64,000 nucleotides of DNA from Microbacterium endophyticum (GTDB lineage: Bacteria; Actinomycetota; Actinomycetes; Actinomycetales; Microbacteriaceae). This document shows, one piece after another, positions 55,781 to 64,000 of the stretch. The notes beneath the pieces are model-generated. The model saw only the letters and a list, made by a program, of their open reading frames with translations, made no database searches and had not been told where the DNA came from. Every line of letters starts with the position of its first letter. Positions within the stretch are counted from its first letter, which is position 1. The stretch is from assembly GCF_011047135.1 (NCBI RefSeq), contig NZ_CP049255.1, forward strand, positions 2,790,001 to 2,854,000, in the 5' to 3' direction. A program made the translations under genes and the position numbers.

Positions 55781-56500
55781 TCAGGTCTGCTCGAGAGTGG
55801 TGAGTGCGACGTCGAGAACTGCATTAAAGACTCGTGGTCGCATCGCCGTCACGAGATGTGTCGTGCGGGGAACAATGATCAGTTCGGGATCCTGGGCGAT
55901 GTCGACGAAGAGGTTTTCGTTGAGCCGCAGCTGATCCCACTGTCCGTTCACGAACCACAGTGGCACGCGGATTCTCTCAAGCGCAGCAAGTAGGTCTAGG
56001 ACCGAAAGGCTGCGGAGCGCGACGTCCTGTGCATCGTATGCGTAGCCACCGGCGCCAAAATCAGTGCGCGTCTCGGGCGGGAGGGTGGCATCGAGCACGC
56101 GGTCCGTGAGCCACTGCCCGCGTCCGGGCAGTGCATTGAAGCTCCGTGCCAGCAATCGGTATGCAACGAGTCCTGCACCGCGCGGAATGGCCGTGCACGA
56201 TGCGGCAATGAATCCGGCCACGGGCGGCGCGGGCTCTGAACCTACGTAAGAGGTGGAGAGAATCCCACCCATCGAATGGGCGACAAGAAGTACCGGGCCC
56301 GACACGACAGCGGTTCGCACAGCTTCATCGATCGTCTCTAACGCACCCTCAAGGGTGAAGGATTCATCGCGTCGTGTGCCGTGTCCAGGCAGATCGACGG
56401 CTATCGCTGGGTTACCCCGTCGCTCCAAATGTTCCATCTGGCTACGCCACATCGTTGCCGATGTACGGATGCCGTGGACCAAAACCACTTGCACGGTCAT
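55781..56500 (-). CDS. Alpha/beta hydrolase
   Basis: A 239-aa alpha/beta-hydrolase-fold protein. HGIRTSATMW (oxyanion loop), nucleophile Ser in VAHSMGGI (about residue 95), Asp in GQWDQLRL and His in TTHLVTAM form the triad. No signal peptide and no lid domain that would name a substrate. TAGGCT lies exactly six bases before the ATG, so the mRNA is probably leaderless. Divergent from lepA. Confidence 0.87.
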   Translation of the reverse strand: MTVQVVLVHGIRTSATMWRSQMEHLERRGNPAIAVDLPGHGTRRDESFTLEGALETIDEAVRTAVVSGPVLLVAHSMGGILSTSYVGSEPAPPVAGFIAASCTAIPRGAGLVAYRLLARSFNALPGRGQWLTDRVLDATLPPETRTDFGAGGYAYDAQDVALRSLSVLDLLAALERIRVPLWFVNGQWDQLRLNENLFVDIAQDPELIIVPRTTHLVTAMRPRVFNAVLDVALTTLEQT

Positions 56501-56506
56501 TTCAGC

Positions 56507-56512
56507 AGCCTA
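56507..56512 (-). promoter_or_regulatory. -10 element of a probable leaderless promoter (hydrolase)
   Basis: TAGGCT, six bases, then ATG 56500; identical hexamer to the SRAP promoter. Confidence 0.55.
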
Positions 56513-56556
56513 ACCGGCGTGTTGGCCGTTGCCAGAAGCATTCGGTCGCGCCCGCG

Positions 56557-56562
56557 TAGAAT
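56557..56562 (+). promoter_or_regulatory. -10 element of lepA
   Basis: TAGAAT, nine bases before the lepA ATG, leaving at most a two- or three-base leader. Confidence 0.45.
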
Positions 56563-56571
56563 CAACTGGAT

Positions 56572-58422
56572 ATGTCACCCCGTGCCCTCACACCACTCGA
56601 GCCGAGTGCGACGCCGCCTGAGTCCATCCGCAATTTTTGCATCATTGCGCACATCGACCACGGCAAGTCGACACTCGCTGACCGTATGCTGCAGATAACC
56701 GGCGTGGTTGCCGACCGCGATATGCGTGCCCAATACCTCGACCGCATGGATATCGAGCGAGAACGCGGCATCACCATCAAGAGCCAGGCTGTCCGCATGC
56801 CGTGGGCCGACAAAGCCGGCACCGTGGCACTCAACATGATCGACACGCCGGGTCACGTCGACTTCACCTACGAGGTGAGCCGCTCTCTCGCCGCGTGCGA
56901 GGGCGCGATTCTTCTCGTCGACGCCGCGCAGGGGATCGAGGCCCAGACTCTCGCGAACCTCTACCTGGCGCTCGAAAACGATCTCACGATCATTCCGGTG
57001 CTGAACAAGATCGATCTTCCCGCCGCAGACCCAGACAAGTTCGCTGCTGAACTCGCCAATCTCATCGGCGGAAGTCCTGACGACGTTCTTCGTGTCAGCG
57101 GAAAAACTGGTCAAGGTGTGGAAGAACTACTCGATCGCATCGTCGCCGAGATCCCAGCACCTAAAGGCGATGCGACAGCGCCAGCGCGCGCGATGATCTT
57201 CGACTCGGTCTACGACGCGTATCGCGGAGTTGTCACGTACGTGCGCATGATCGATGGCCACCTGCATCCGCGTGAGCGTATTCAGATGATGTCGACGCGA
57301 GCCACGCACGAGCTTCTCGAAATCGGGGTTTCAAGCCCTGAACCGAAGCCCAGTACCGGCCTCGGCGTGGGTGAGGTGGGCTATCTCATCACCGGCGTGA
57401 AAGATGTGCGCCAGTCGAAAGTCGGCGACACGGTCACGACGGCACGTACGCCGGCGACACAGGCGCTTCCGGGCTATACCGACCCGAAGCCAATGGTCTA
57501 CTCGGGTCTCTATCCGATTGACGGCAGTGACTACCCAGACCTTCGCGAAGCACTCGACAAGCTCAAGCTCTCGGATGCTGCTCTCGTGTACGAACCGGAG
57601 ACGTCCGTCGCGCTCGGGTTCGGGTTCCGCTGCGGGTTCCTCGGTCTTTTGCACCTCGAGATCGTGACCGAGCGTCTCTCACGCGAATTCGGTTTGGATC
57701 TCATCACGACAGCGCCCAGCGTCATCTACGAAGTGACAACGGATGCCGGTGCTCACATCACAGTCACGAACCCGAGTGAGTACCCAGACGGCAAAATCGC
57801 CTCGGTGACTGAACCGATGGTGAAAGCAGCAATTCTCCTGCCCAAGGATTTCGTCGGCACAGTGATGGAGCTTTGCCAGACGCGCCGCGGAACTCTCCTG
57901 GGTATGGAATACCTCTCTGAGGAACGGGTCGAGCTTCGGTACAACATGCCGCTGGGCGAGATCGTTTTCGACTTCTTCGATCAGTTGAAGTCAAAGACGC
58001 AGGGTTACGCGAGCTTGGACTACGAACCGAGTGGAGACCAGGCATCCGATCTCGTGAAGGTCGACATCCTGTTGCAGGGCGACAAAGTCGACGCATTCAG
58101 CTCGATCGTTCATCGTGATAAGGCGTATGCCTACGGCGTTCTGATGACCGAGCGCCTTAAGAAGCTGATTCCGCGACAGCAATTCGAAGTGCCGATTCAA
58201 GCTGCGATTGGCGCGCGAATAATTGCTCGCGAGTCGATTCGCGCCATGAGAAAAGACGTCCTGGCCAAGTGCTACGGCGGCGATATCTCGCGTAAGCGGA
58301 AGCTCCTCGAGAAGCAAAAAGAAGGCAAGAAGCGCATGAAGATGGTGGGACGCGTCGAGGTTCCACAGGATGCATTCATCGCGGCACTTTCAGGTGACGT
58401 CGAGAGTAAAGACGCAAAGTAG
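56572..58422 (+). CDS. lepA: Elongation factor 4 (LepA)
   Basis: Ribosome-dependent GTPase (616 aa) that back-translocates or remodels stalled ribosomes. G1 [10 protein letters not shown]2 RERGITI, G3 DTPGHVDF and G4 NKID are present, followed by EF-G-like domains and the LepA-specific C-terminal domain ending [18 protein letters not shown]. The lepA-DUF1990-hemW-hrcA order here is close to that of other Actinobacteria. Confidence 0.97.
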   Translation: MSPRALTPLEPSATPPESIRNFCIIAHIDHGKSTLADRMLQITGVVADRDMRAQYLDRMDIERERGITIKSQAVRMPWADKAGTVALNMIDTPGHVDFTYEVSRSLAACEGAILLVDAAQGIEAQTLANLYLALENDLTIIPVLNKIDLPAADPDKFAAELANLIGGSPDDVLRVSGKTGQGVEELLDRIVAEIPAPKGDATAPARAMIFDSVYDAYRGVVTYVRMIDGHLHPRERIQMMSTRATHELLEIGVSSPEPKPSTGLGVGEVGYLITGVKDVRQSKVGDTVTTARTPATQALPGYTDPKPMVYSGLYPIDGSDYPDLREALDKLKLSDAALVYEPETSVALGFGFRCGFLGLLHLEIVTERLSREFGLDLITTAPSVIYEVTTDAGAHITVTNPSEYPDGKIASVTEPMVKAAILLPKDFVGTVMELCQTRRGTLLGMEYLSEERVELRYNMPLGEIVFDFFDQLKSKTQGYASLDYEPSGDQASDLVKVDILLQGDKVDAFSSIVHRDKAYAYGVLMTERLKKLIPRQQFEVPIQAAIGARIIARESIRAMRKDVLAKCYGGDISRKRKLLEKQKEGKKRMKMVGRVEVPQDAFIAALSGDVESKDAK

Positions 58423-58470
58423 CGGGATACCAGCAGGATGAGTGGCGTGCAAACGCCTAGGGTGGAGATC

Positions 58471-59121
58471 ATGCGCCGAGGGACGTTCCGAGACGAAACC
58501 GTCGACTATGCGGCGGTGGGTGCAACGCAAGCGCCCGACCTGATGCAGTATCCGCCGGAGCGGAGTGTTCCTGCTGAGCAGACGATAAAGCTCGGTAGCG
58601 GTGAAGAGCGTTTTCGTTCCGCTGGCGATGCCTTGCTGGCATGGCGGTCGTTGCGCGATGCCGGCCTCACCGTCAGCGATGTTCGCCCCGCCGCAGGGCC
58701 GATGTATTCGGGAGTGAGCTTCGACGAGGACGGAAATCCGCTGGAGCCGTCACGCCTTGAGGCTGAGCAGAGGTTCGACGAAGACGGCACACCGTTCGTG
58801 GGAGCCGGAACCACCATTCACGTGCACGGTAGTGCCGGAAATCTCAATGCTGATGGCGAGCTCCGCGTGATTTACGCGATTGAAGAGACGCGACGGGTGG
58901 GGTTTGCGCTCGGTACGGTCGGCGGTTCCGTCGTGAGCGGCGAAGAGTCATTCATCGTGGATTGGCTACCTAATGACGAAGTATGGTTCACCGTGCGTGC
59001 TTTCGATGCGCCGGTTTCCCCCTGGTACAAACTTTTCGGCGCACTCGTGAAGCGCCGTCGGCGTGAGCTTTTCGCTCGTTATCTGAGGGCTATTTCACCG
59101 ATGTACACGACCCCCGCCTGA
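58471..59121 (+). CDS. DUF1990 domain protein
   Basis: A 216-aa soluble protein of the DUF1990 family. N-terminal RRGTFRDETVDYAAVGATQ, then GSGEERFRSAGDALLAWRSLRDAGL and the C-terminal GSVVSGEESFIVDW and WYKLFGALVKRRRREL. Function unknown; the fold is thought to be polyketide-cyclase/START-like. ATG 58471 is preferred (TAGGGT seven bases upstream, GGAG closer); ATG 58438 would add 11 residues. Its TGA overlaps the hemW ATG. Confidence 0.85.
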   Translation: MRRGTFRDETVDYAAVGATQAPDLMQYPPERSVPAEQTIKLGSGEERFRSAGDALLAWRSLRDAGLTVSDVRPAAGPMYSGVSFDEDGNPLEPSRLEAEQRFDEDGTPFVGAGTTIHVHGSAGNLNADGELRVIYAIEETRRVGFALGTVGGSVVSGEESFIVDWLPNDEVWFTVRAFDAPVSPWYKLFGALVKRRRRELFARYLRAISPMYTTPA

Positions 59122-60338
59122 TGGGAGCAGCGCTTCCCCTCGGCGAGGCAGCCCCCGCAGACGGTCGCATGCCCGAGGGGGTCCGGGTAGATCCGGATGT
59201 TGACTTCGGCGTTTATCTTCATGTGCCGTTTTGCAGTGTCCGCTGCGGCTACTGCGACTTCAACACCTACACATCTGATGAGCTGCGCGGCGCACGGAGG
59301 GACCAGTACGCGGACACGCTTATTGACGAGATCGAGTTGTCGCGCGGGGTGCTCGAAGCCGCCGGGGGCCTGCGTGCAGCCCAGACGGTATTTTTTGGCG
59401 GGGGAACTCCGACGCTTCTGCCCCCGGAAGACTTGGCCCGCATGTTGGATGCTGTTCGCACCACTTTCGGAATAGCACCCGGAGCTGAAGTGACAGTCGA
59501 AGCAAACCCCGACACCGTCACGGAGAGCGTGGCGGCCAGTCTTGCTGATGCGGGCGTCACCCGAGTGTCGATTGGGATGCAGTCATCGGTACCGCACGTG
59601 CTTGCTGCCCTTGATCGCACGCACTCGCCAGCGAACATCGGTACGGCGGTCTCAGCGGTAAAAGCGCAGGGTCTCGATGTCAGCCTGGATCTCATCTACG
59701 GCGCACCGGGTGAGTCGCTCGACGACTGGCGTCAGTCGCTCGACACCGCGCTGTCGCATGAGCCGGATCATCTCTCGGCGTACGCGTTGATTATCGAAGA
59801 TGGCACGAAGCTCGCGCGTCAGATTCGGCGCGGTGAGCGGGTGGCACCCGATGATGACGTTCAAGCCGACATGTACGAGCTGGCTGACGAGGTTCTCGGA
59901 TCGGCCGGCTACAGCTGGTATGAAGTGTCGAACTGGGCACGCAGTGAATCTCAGCGCTCACGCCATAACCTCGCCTATTGGCGGGGCACTGATTGGTGGG
60001 GTTTCGGTCCGGGCGCGCACAGCCACCTCGATGGTCTCCGCTGGTGGAACGTGAAGCATCCGGCCGCGTACGCAGCGCGGCTTGCAGAAGGCGCATCGCC
60101 CGCAGCGGGCCGCGAAAGACCGGATGCTGACGCTCGCTACCTGGAGCGGGTTCTCTTGCAGTCACGCATTCGAGAGGGCCTCCCCATCACCGACCTCACC
60201 CCATCAGGTCGCCGTGGAGTCGCCGCCCTCATCGCCGATCAGCTGATCGAGGCGGATACTGCCATCCGGGGCCGAATTGTGCTTACGCGCCGAGGAAGAC
60301 TTCTCGCCGATGCGGTCGTTCGGACGTTAACGGAGTAG
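59121..60338 (+). CDS. hemW: Radical SAM heme chaperone HemW
   Basis: Heme-binding radical SAM protein (405 aa), formerly called oxygen-independent coproporphyrinogen oxidase-like. The [4Fe-4S] site is CSVRCGYCDF (C-x3-C-x2-C) near residue 37. Other motifs: VFFGGGTPTLL, EANPDTVTE, SIGMQS, LIYGAPGES and the heme-linked HNLAYW. The first 25 residues before VDFGVYLHVPF are extra and poorly conserved. It precedes hrcA, as in many bacteria. Confidence 0.95.
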   Translation: MGAALPLGEAAPADGRMPEGVRVDPDVDFGVYLHVPFCSVRCGYCDFNTYTSDELRGARRDQYADTLIDEIELSRGVLEAAGGLRAAQTVFFGGGTPTLLPPEDLARMLDAVRTTFGIAPGAEVTVEANPDTVTESVAASLADAGVTRVSIGMQSSVPHVLAALDRTHSPANIGTAVSAVKAQGLDVSLDLIYGAPGESLDDWRQSLDTALSHEPDHLSAYALIIEDGTKLARQIRRGERVAPDDDVQADMYELADEVLGSAGYSWYEVSNWARSESQRSRHNLAYWRGTDWWGFGPGAHSHLDGLRWWNVKHPAAYAARLAEGASPAAGRERPDADARYLERVLLQSRIREGLPITDLTPSGRRGVAALIADQLIEADTAIRGRIVLTRRGRLLADAVVRTLTE

Positions 60339-60360
60339 GTGCCTGGCTCCTCGGCTAGAA

Positions 60361-60387
60361 TTGGCACTCTCGATCGAAGAGTGCCAA
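60361..60387. promoter_or_regulatory. CIRCE operator of hrcA-dnaJ
   Basis: Perfect inverted repeat TTGGCACTC, 9 bases, GAGTGCCAA. It is the HrcA binding site and overlaps the last base of the candidate -10 TAGAAT (60356-60361), so bound HrcA should block its own operon. Confidence 0.95.
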
Positions 60388-60401
60388 GAGGGAGGCGACG
60401 C

Positions 60402-61439
60402 GTGGTTAGTGAACGAGGGCTTCAGGTGCTGCGCGCGATCGTTCAGGATTACGTCGAAACACACGAACCTGTCGGCAGCAAGGCGATCGTCGATCGCCAC
60501 GCGTTTGGTGTTTCCGCCGCGACCATTCGGAACGATATGGCGCTTCTCGAAGATGAAGAACTCATCACCGCCCCGCACACGTCATCGGGGCGGATCCCCA
60601 CAGACAAGGGCTACCGCGTCTTCGTTGATCATCTTGCAGAACTTCGCCCGCTTTCATCCGCCCAGCGCTCGGCAATTTCATCTTTCCTCGAAGGGCCAAA
60701 CGACCTGGACGACGTGCTCGCTCGAACCGTCCGCGCTCTCACACAGGTGACCGGGCAGGTCGCACTCGTGCAATATCCGTCATTTGCGCGAGCTAATGTC
60801 ACCCACGTCGAACTCGTTGCGCTTGGGCTGGGGAAGATGTTGGTGATCTTGGTCACGGACACCGGGCGGGTCTCTCAGCGGATCGCTTTTGTGCCTGAGG
60901 AACTTGACGACACGGATGTTGCGCAACTTCGCGCGCAAGCGTCGGTTGTTGTGACGGGGTTTTCCGTGCGTGAAGGTGTTCGCCGTGTCGAAGAGATCGT
61001 GGCCGCTGAACAGTCCACATCGACGCGGCTCGACAACGCGCTGCGTCCGATTTTGCGCGTCGTCGGCGAAGAGCTCGATGAGTTCCGTCAAGATCGCCTC
61101 GTGCTCGCGGGCGCGGCAAACCTTGCCCGGCGTGAGTCCGACTTCCGAGGTAGCATCTCGCCGCTGCTCGAAGCCATCGAAGAGCAGGTGACTCTCCTGC
61201 GGCTCATGACAGAGATGGTGGCAGATGGCAACGGACTCGCTGCGAGCATCGGTCGTGAAAACGAGCCCTTCGGTTTGCCTGAGGCATCCGTCTTGGCGAG
61301 TACGTACGACACCACGGGATCGCAGTCCCGCATCGGACTGTTAGGTCCGATGCGCATGGACTACTCCACCAATCTCGCGGCCGTGCGTGCCGTCGCCCAC
61401 TACCTCAGTCAACTGCTTGACGAAGATGAGCAACACTGA
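60402..61439 (+). CDS. hrcA: Heat-inducible transcription repressor HrcA
   Basis: Repressor (345 aa) of class I heat-shock genes. N-terminal winged helix (SERGLQVLRAIVQDYVETHEPVGSKAIVDRHAFGVSAATIRNDMALLE) and the conserved HTSSGRIPTDKGYRVFVDHL. The frame is open upstream, but GTG 60402 has a GGAGG six bases before it and lies just after CIRCE, so it is the start. dnaJ follows after 93 bases. In Actinobacteria HrcA typically also controls groEL/groES, not in this window. Confidence 0.96.
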   Translation: MVSERGLQVLRAIVQDYVETHEPVGSKAIVDRHAFGVSAATIRNDMALLEDEELITAPHTSSGRIPTDKGYRVFVDHLAELRPLSSAQRSAISSFLEGPNDLDDVLARTVRALTQVTGQVALVQYPSFARANVTHVELVALGLGKMLVILVTDTGRVSQRIAFVPEELDDTDVAQLRAQASVVVTGFSVREGVRRVEEIVAAEQSTSTRLDNALRPILRVVGEELDEFRQDRLVLAGAANLARRESDFRGSISPLLEAIEEQVTLLRLMTEMVADGNGLAASIGRENEPFGLPEASVLASTYDTTGSQSRIGLLGPMRMDYSTNLAAVRAVAHYLSQLLDEDEQH

Positions 61440-61532
61440 TCCACAGCTTTGATGACCAACACCGAAGTACAACATTCATAACGACGTTCGATACAGAACG
61501 ATCCCGCACATCGTGCGGGCAGGAAGGCGAAA

Positions 61533-62651
61533 GTGGCTGACCACTACGAAGTGCTCGGGGTATCGCGAGAAGCGACGTCCGACGAGATCAAGAAGGCATA
61601 CCGACGACTGGCTCGCCAGCTTCACCCGGATGTGAACCCCGGCGAAGATGCGTCCGAAAAATTCAAACTCGTAACTCACGCGTACGACGTTCTGAGCGAC
61701 CCTGAACAGCGCCGGCGCTACGACATGGGCGGCGATTCATCGCCCTTCGGCGGCGGTGGGGGCAACGCGAACTTCGGTGGGTTCGGCGACATCTTTGAGA
61801 CGTTCTTCGGCGGCGGAGGCCAGACGCGAGGAGCCCGTGCCCGTTCGCGCGCGGAACGCGGCCAAGACGCACTCGTTCGGCTCGACCTCGAACTCGGCGA
61901 TGTTGTTTTCGGCGTGCACCGCGATCTTGAAGTCGACACGGCAGTCCTTTGCCAAACGTGTGAGGGATCCTGCTGCCAGCCGGGCACATCTCCCGTCACG
62001 TGTGACATCTGTCACGGCAGTGGACATGTGCAGCGCACAGTGCGCAGCCTTCTCGGCAACGTCGTGACAAACCAGCCGTGCGCGACATGCCAGGGTTACG
62101 GCACGACAATTCCTTACCCCTGCGCGACCTGTCAGGGTCAGGGGCGTGTGCGCGAGCGCCGCACCGTTTCGCTCGACATCCCAGCCGGGGTCGAAAACGG
62201 ACTTCGACTACAGCTTCCGGGCTCGGGTGAAGTCGGTCCCGCTGGCGGCCCGAACGGTGACCTGTACATCGAGGTCAGTGTCGCGCCTCACGAGACATTT
62301 AGTCGTGAGGGCGACGATCTGCTCGCCACGATCGAGGTCTCGATGCCGGATGCGATCCTCGGCACGACCACCAAAATTGATTCGCTGGACGGCTCCGTTG
62401 AGCTTGACTTGCGGGCAGGGGTGCAAAGCGGCGACGTTCTCACGATCAAGGGACGCGGCATCACGCCGCTTCGCGGATCTCAACGAGGTGACCTTCGAGT
62501 TGGGGTGCAGGTCGTGACCCCAACTCGCCTCGACAGCAAAGAGCGCCAAATGATCGCCGAGTTTGCCGCTCGTACCAAGGCTCCGGCGCCTCGCCTCGCC
62601 GAGTTCCACCAGGGGCTGTTTTCTAAACTGCGCGATAGGTTCCGGAGCTAG
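61533..62651 (+). CDS. dnaJ: Molecular chaperone DnaJ (DnaJ2 type)
   Basis: Hsp40 co-chaperone (372 aa) that stimulates DnaK. J domain with HPD (RQLHPDVNPGE), a Gly/Phe-rich linker (about residues 70-95), a four-repeat zinc domain and the C-terminal beta domains. The zinc repeats are CQTCEGSC, CDICHGSG, CATCQGYG and CATCQGQG; in the first the usual second glycine is Cys. GTG start with AGGAAGG upstream. It is downstream of hrcA, as in actinobacterial dnaJ2. Confidence 0.95.
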   Translation: MADHYEVLGVSREATSDEIKKAYRRLARQLHPDVNPGEDASEKFKLVTHAYDVLSDPEQRRRYDMGGDSSPFGGGGGNANFGGFGDIFETFFGGGGQTRGARARSRAERGQDALVRLDLELGDVVFGVHRDLEVDTAVLCQTCEGSCCQPGTSPVTCDICHGSGHVQRTVRSLLGNVVTNQPCATCQGYGTTIPYPCATCQGQGRVRERRTVSLDIPAGVENGLRLQLPGSGEVGPAGGPNGDLYIEVSVAPHETFSREGDDLLATIEVSMPDAILGTTTKIDSLDGSVELDLRAGVQSGDVLTIKGRGITPLRGSQRGDLRVGVQVVTPTRLDSKERQMIAEFAARTKAPAPRLAEFHQGLFSKLRDRFRS

Positions 62652-62656
62652 TAGTC

Positions 62657-63406
62657 GTGGCACTCCAGTTTTTTCACGACACGCCATTGGGCCCCGAGCT
62701 CGGGGACGGGAGCGAGATCACGCTCACAGGTGCTGAAGCGCATCACGCTGCGACCGTGCGGCGAGTTCGAGTGGGCGAGCAAGTCACTGTCTCAGACGGT
62801 CTCGGCGTCGTGATCGAGGCTGTTGCAACGTTCGTGTCGCCCAAAGAAGTCGGCCTTCGTGTTTTCGCCCGCAAAGATGTGGCTCCCTCCACACCTCGGC
62901 TTGTGCTCGTACAGGCGCTAGCAAAAGGCGGCCGTGATGAACTCGCGGTGCAAACAGCAACCGAATTTGGCGTCGACGAAGTCATCCCGTGGCAATCGTC
63001 TCGCAGCATCTCCCGTTGGGAAGGAGCTAAAGCCGAGAAGAGTCGACTGCGCTGGGAAGCGATAGTGCGGGAAGCCAGTAAACAAGCCCATCGGGCGTGG
63101 ATACCGCGTGTACACGGTGTCGTTGACACCCCAGCGCTGGTCGCGATGCCAGAAGACACGCTGATGCTGCTCCTTGATCCGACGGCATCGGAGAGCCTGT
63201 CTTATGTCAAGCTGTTCGACATCAACAGACGCGGGCACAAGATCGCGCTTATCGTCGGCCCAGAGGGTGGATTCACAGAGAGCGAGATCGAAACGCTCGT
63301 GGCCGCGGGGGCCGAGAGGGTGCGGCTCGGGGAAAATGTGCTGCGCACATCGAGCGCAGGCCCAGCGGCGCTCGCGGTGCTCAACGTTCGCCTCTCGCGA
63401 TGGTGA
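62657..63406 (+). CDS. rsmE: 16S rRNA (uracil-1498-N3)-methyltransferase
   Basis: SPOUT-class methyltransferase (249 aa) modifying U1498 of 16S rRNA. Family pattern: HAATVRRVRVGEQVTVSDG, ALAKGGRDELAVQTATEFGVDEVIPWQSSRS, WEAIVREASKQAHRAWIP and the knot/SAM motif LIVGPEGGFTESEIE with LGENVLRTSSAGPAAL. GTG start; five bases after the dnaJ stop, so cotranscribed. Confidence 0.95.
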   Translation: MALQFFHDTPLGPELGDGSEITLTGAEAHHAATVRRVRVGEQVTVSDGLGVVIEAVATFVSPKEVGLRVFARKDVAPSTPRLVLVQALAKGGRDELAVQTATEFGVDEVIPWQSSRSISRWEGAKAEKSRLRWEAIVREASKQAHRAWIPRVHGVVDTPALVAMPEDTLMLLLDPTASESLSYVKLFDINRRGHKIALIVGPEGGFTESEIETLVAAGAERVRLGENVLRTSSAGPAALAVLNVRLSRW

Positions 63407-63459
63407 CGTGTTGGACGATGCGCGGAAGCATCTCGCGAGCTCAGCGCAGGGTGTCTCGG

Positions 63460-63465
63460 TAGGAT
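63460..63465 (+). promoter_or_regulatory. -10 element of a probable leaderless promoter (HIT gene)
   Basis: TAGGAT, six bases, then ATG 63472. The AGGA may also serve as a Shine-Dalgarno. Confidence 0.4.
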
Positions 63466-63471
63466 GGTCGC

Positions 63472-63819
63472 ATGAGCGAACCTTCGATCTTCACGCGAAT
63501 TTTCAGGGGAGAAATTCCCGCGGAGATCGTGGGGGAGACCGCTAACGTCTTTGCGATTCGCGACATTGCTCCGCAGGCACCTGTCCATCTCTTGGTGATA
63601 CCCAAAACCCAAGAGTTTCGTGATGTCGTGGAACTTGCCGCTGCGGCCCCGGCGTTGATGGCCGAAATGGTCGACCTTGCTCGGTCACTCGCTATGGAGC
63701 ACTCAGACGGCGACTTCCGTTTAGTTTTCAACACTGGCGAAGGCGCGGGCCAGACGGTATTCCACGTGCACGCTCATGTTCTTGCCGGATCTCTCAATGA
63801 AAAGAGCCTTGGTGGCTGA
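63472..63819 (+). CDS. HIT family (HINT-like) nucleotide-binding protein
   Basis: A 115-aa histidine-triad protein likely acting as an adenosine phosphoramidase. IFTRIFRGEIPAEIVGET at the start and the triad HVHAHVLAG near the end are diagnostic. The neighbours rsmE and phoH match the usual actinobacterial order. The phoH frame begins inside its last codons. Confidence 0.94.
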   Translation: MSEPSIFTRIFRGEIPAEIVGETANVFAIRDIAPQAPVHLLVIPKTQEFRDVVELAAAAPALMAEMVDLARSLAMEHSDGDFRLVFNTGEGAGQTVFHVHAHVLAGSLNEKSLGG

Positions 63820-64000
63820 TAGTTCTGATTCCTCGACCGTCGAACGCATCCTCGTCGACGGCATCGCGATGGTGAAGTTGTTGGGTCCCGGTGATCGTCT
63901 GCTGCGCGTGCTTGAGCGCGAGCATCCGGGTGTGGATCTCCATGTCCGCGGCAATGAGATCACGCTGACGGGCGCGCCCGAAGTCGTTGCGGGGGCGAAG
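63797..64000 (+). CDS. PhoH family protein (partial, N-terminus only)
   Basis: The frame opens at ATG 63797 (GTG 63812 is an alternative) and runs to the window edge, giving 68 residues. VDGIAMVKLLGPGDRLLRVLEREHPGVDLHVRGNEITLTG-like sequence is the conserved N-terminal (KH-like) part of PhoH/YbeZ ATPases. The ATPase domain lies outside the window. It overlaps the HIT gene by 23 bases. Position between HIT and (expected) ybeY supports the call. Confidence 0.85.
   Translation, partial: MKRALVADSSDSSTVERILVDGIAMVKLLGPGDRLLRVLEREHPGVDLHVRGNEITLTGAPEVVAGAK

Overview
The window is a gene-dense stretch of actinobacterial chromosome, most likely from the Microbacteriaceae. This rests on moderately high GC, GTG/TTG starts, coproporphyrin-type ferrochelatase, paired ClpP1/ClpP2, a DUF4233 protein next to folC, and an actinobacterial ileS T-box. 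Gene order (pepN, rpiB, nei, tig, clpP1-clpP2, clpX, valS, folC, DUF4233, ndk, rne, rplU-rpmA, obg, proB, proA, nadD, rsfS, comEA-comEC-holA, rpsT, lepA, hemW, hrcA-dnaJ, rsmE, phoH) follows the backbone known from Mycobacterium tuberculosis and other Actinobacteria. There are no transposases, phage genes, rRNA genes or CRISPR arrays. An ice-binding (DUF3494) surface protein hints at a cold or freezing habitat.

Layout. 1-1.6 kb: ABC exporter (permease cut by the window edge). 1.8-9.4 kb: aminopeptidase N, ferrochelatase, then a tightly coupled rpiB / Nei-type glycosylase / PaiB-like protein / amidohydrolase run. 9.4-11.8 kb: Dps and a gamma-carbonic anhydrase share a divergent control region with an iron-box-like operator, followed by an alcohol dehydrogenase. 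11.9-17.1 kb: tRNA-Gly, tRNA-Pro and the proteostasis block tig, TPR protein, clpP1-clpP2, clpX. 17.1-30.5 kb: M3 peptidase, an 82-aa protein, valS, an MHS transporter, a DUF559 protein, T-box-controlled ileS, folC, DUF4233 and ndk. 30.6-40.8 kb: VKOR, rne, DUF4031, rplU-rpmA-obg-proB-proA, a small membrane protein, nadD, a disordered membrane protein and rsfS. 40.9-46.7 kb: tRNA-Ala and the more variable genes (esterase, ice-binding protein, SRAP plus a putative glycosylase, DedA plus App1-like phosphatase). 46.8-64 kb: pabB, leuS, comEA-comEC-holA, GNAT, rpsT, a hydrolase, lepA, DUF1990, hemW, CIRCE-hrcA-dnaJ-rsmE, HIT and the start of phoH.

Control signals: a ClgR-like site before clpP1, CIRCE before hrcA, a DtxR/IdeR-like site between dps and the carbonic anhydrase, the ileS T-box, a probable L21 leader and several intrinsic terminators. 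About a dozen genes have a TANNNT hexamer exactly six bases before the start codon, which points to leaderless mRNAs.

The most unusual element is a family of four 66-bp palindromes with fixed geometry: GTCGGA, 12 nt, GTCGGA, 18 nt, then the inverted copies TCCGAC, 12 nt, TCCGAC. Three of them bracket the MHS transporter and the DUF559 gene between valS and ileS; the fourth lies after the carbonic anhydrase gene. The only stretch above 300 bases without a protein or tRNA gene (24596-24971) holds one palindrome and the T-box.
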